A stretch of 6,461 nt of DNA, taken from NCBI GenBank assembly GCA_020429485.1, contig JAGQLK010000069.1, positions 1 through 6,461 of the forward strand. The letters are read 5' to 3'. This document shows, piece after piece, positions 5,727 to 6,461 of this stretch. How positions within the stretch are numbered: position 1 is the stretch's first letter; every line of letters starts with the position of its first letter. Under the pieces are notes generated by a model. The model worked only from the letters and a program-made list of their open reading frames with translations. It was not told the DNA's origin and searched no databases. This DNA is from Candidatus Dojkabacteria bacterium. Its GTDB lineage: Bacteria; Patescibacteriota; Dojkabacteria; B142; OLB20. A program made the translations under genes and the position numbers.

Positions 5727-5759
5727 TCTCTAAAGCAAGCTTATATTAAGCTTTGGAGA
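5727..5759. terminator. Hairpin at the convergent 3' ends, possible bidirectional terminator
   Basis: AAGCTTA (5737-5743) and TAAGCTT (5747-5753) are perfect inverted copies around TAT, and the outer TCTC (5727-5730) can pair with GAGA (5756-5759). The hairpin overlaps the last codons of the minus-strand gene and begins just after the plus-strand stop. A T tract on the plus strand is 20 nt further on (5773-5779), and there is none adjacent on the minus strand, so the terminator function is uncertain. Confidence 0.45.
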
Positions 5760-6461
5760 TGTGTTGTTAGTATTTTTTTCGTCTTCATCGTCATCATCAT
5801 CTTTATCCCTTTTCCATAGAAAGAAGAATATTAGTGGAATAATTAACAGAAGTAAGCAGCATAAGCAATACATGTAATTAAAGTCAACCGTACTATCATC
5901 TGCGTTCAATATCTTCACAAGCTCTTCTTGCTGATCAATAAGTAAATCATAATAGTATGTTTCACCATTGTAGATAATCTCCAAGCTATATTGTCCTTCT
6001 TCTATTACAAGTTCAATATAGCCATCTTGATCTGTAGTATATTCCATACCATCTATGGTCACAGTAGCACCAGAGACAGGATTATCATCCTCATCAACTA
6101 CTCTTATTCTAACTGCACTCTCAGCGCCAGTTTCTGGTAAATTGTCTATTATTCTATCCTGATCTTCTTCAGGAATCTCAACCCCTGTTCCTTCATCATT
6201 ATCATCAACCTCAATAGGAGTAACCCCACAGTATATTTCCTGATATTGTATTGGGAAATTCTCACAACCTATAACAAGTACTAGCTTTTTAATATCGGAT
6301 ACATTACCTGCTAGATCTTTTGCCCAATAATTCAAAGAATTAGTGCCGTTTGGAATGTAATCAAATGTGATTTGGAATTTTCCATTTGAATCTGTATTGG
6401 TAGTATATTCTTGTCCATCATATTCAAAGGTTACTACAGAATATGGTTCACTTGTTCCCTT
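5730..6461 (-). CDS. Membrane-anchored surface protein with Ig-like and carboxypeptidase-regulatory-like domains, C-terminal part
   Basis: The minus-strand frame is open from the right edge of the window and ends with TAG at 5732-5730, giving the last 243 residues; the N-terminus is outside. In order there are: an Ig-like beta-domain (EYDGQEYTTNTDSNGKF, then YWAKDLAGNVSD, residues about 1-66); an acidic linker (about 84-108) with LPETG at 108-112; a carboxypeptidase regulatory-like domain (VRIRVVDEDDNPVSGATVTI and following, about 117-185); one membrane segment with three cysteines (YCLCCLLLL, about 196-216); a KR stop-transfer; and a tail with DKDDDDDEDE. The domain order indicates an exported protein held in the membrane with the beta-domains outside. 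Such proteins usually take part in adhesion or surface structure, which is inferred here. An internal TTG at 6335 is not a credible start, since the domain continues upstream. Confidence 0.85.
   Translation of the reverse strand, partial: KGTSEPYSVVTFEYDGQEYTTNTDSNGKFQITFDYIPNGTNSLNYWAKDLAGNVSDIKKLVLVIGCENFPIQYQEIYCGVTPIEVDDNDEGTGVEIPEEDQDRIIDNLPETGAESAVRIRVVDEDDNPVSGATVTIDGMEYTTDQDGYIELVIEEGQYSLEIIYNGETYYYDLLIDQQEELVKILNADDSTVDFNYMYCLCCLLLLIIPLIFFFLWKRDKDDDDDEDEKNTNNTSPKLNISLL

Noticed and set aside
1..6461. Alternative genetic code with TGA as a sense codon, as in some CPR lineages
   Set aside because: TGA is never used as a stop here, but all intact genes also lack in-frame TGA and use normal Gly and Trp codons; nine stops are too few to conclude anything.
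1..6461. CRISPR arrays, tRNA or rRNA genes, insertion sequences
   Set aside because: No regularly spaced repeats, no tRNA-like cloverleaf and no transposase or terminal repeats were seen on either strand.

Overview
The window is an AT-rich, densely packed bacterial segment with short intergenic gaps, several small membrane proteins, and no recognisable Shine-Dalgarno sequence at normal distance before any of the seven visible starts. Nine coding regions end with TAA or TAG and none with TGA. Together with the gene set (class A penicillin-binding protein, 2TM and DUF4190-like small membrane proteins, asparaginyl-tRNA synthetase, RidA, SGNH hydrolase, ABC exporter, large Ig-like surface protein) this suggests a small-genome bacterium with a peptidoglycan wall, possibly of the Candidate Phyla Radiation (Patescibacteria). 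That assignment is inference and is not firm.

Layout. Bases 1-398 hold the 3' end of a class A penicillin-binding protein. Two small membrane-protein genes follow (466-762 and 831-1160), closed by a strong UUCG-loop terminator (1171-1200). The centrepiece is 1208-1350. A near-consensus promoter is placed so that transcription should begin at, or within a base or two of, the ATG of a 15-codon ORF with seven Asn codons, five of them consecutive. The ORF lies in the left arm of a hairpin that competes with a predicted antiterminator, which in turn competes with an intrinsic terminator just ahead of asnS (1370-2791). This has all the parts of a ribosome-mediated transcription attenuator sensing charged tRNA-Asn. 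asnS is followed after 31 nt by ridA (2823-3200) and, 2 nt later, by an SGNH hydrolase (3203-3811), so all three may be under the same control.

A separate promoter near 3868-3896 probably drives a one-piece ABC exporter (3921-5726). It is convergent with a minus-strand gene (5730 to the window end) for the C-terminal part of a surface protein with Ig-like and carboxypeptidase-regulatory-like domains, an internal LPETG, one transmembrane anchor and an acidic tail. The two stop codons are only a few bases apart and share a hairpin.

Functionally the window mixes cell-envelope genes (penicillin-binding protein, small membrane proteins, exporter, surface protein) with an Asn-tRNA charging operon. 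The attenuator is the most noteworthy item.
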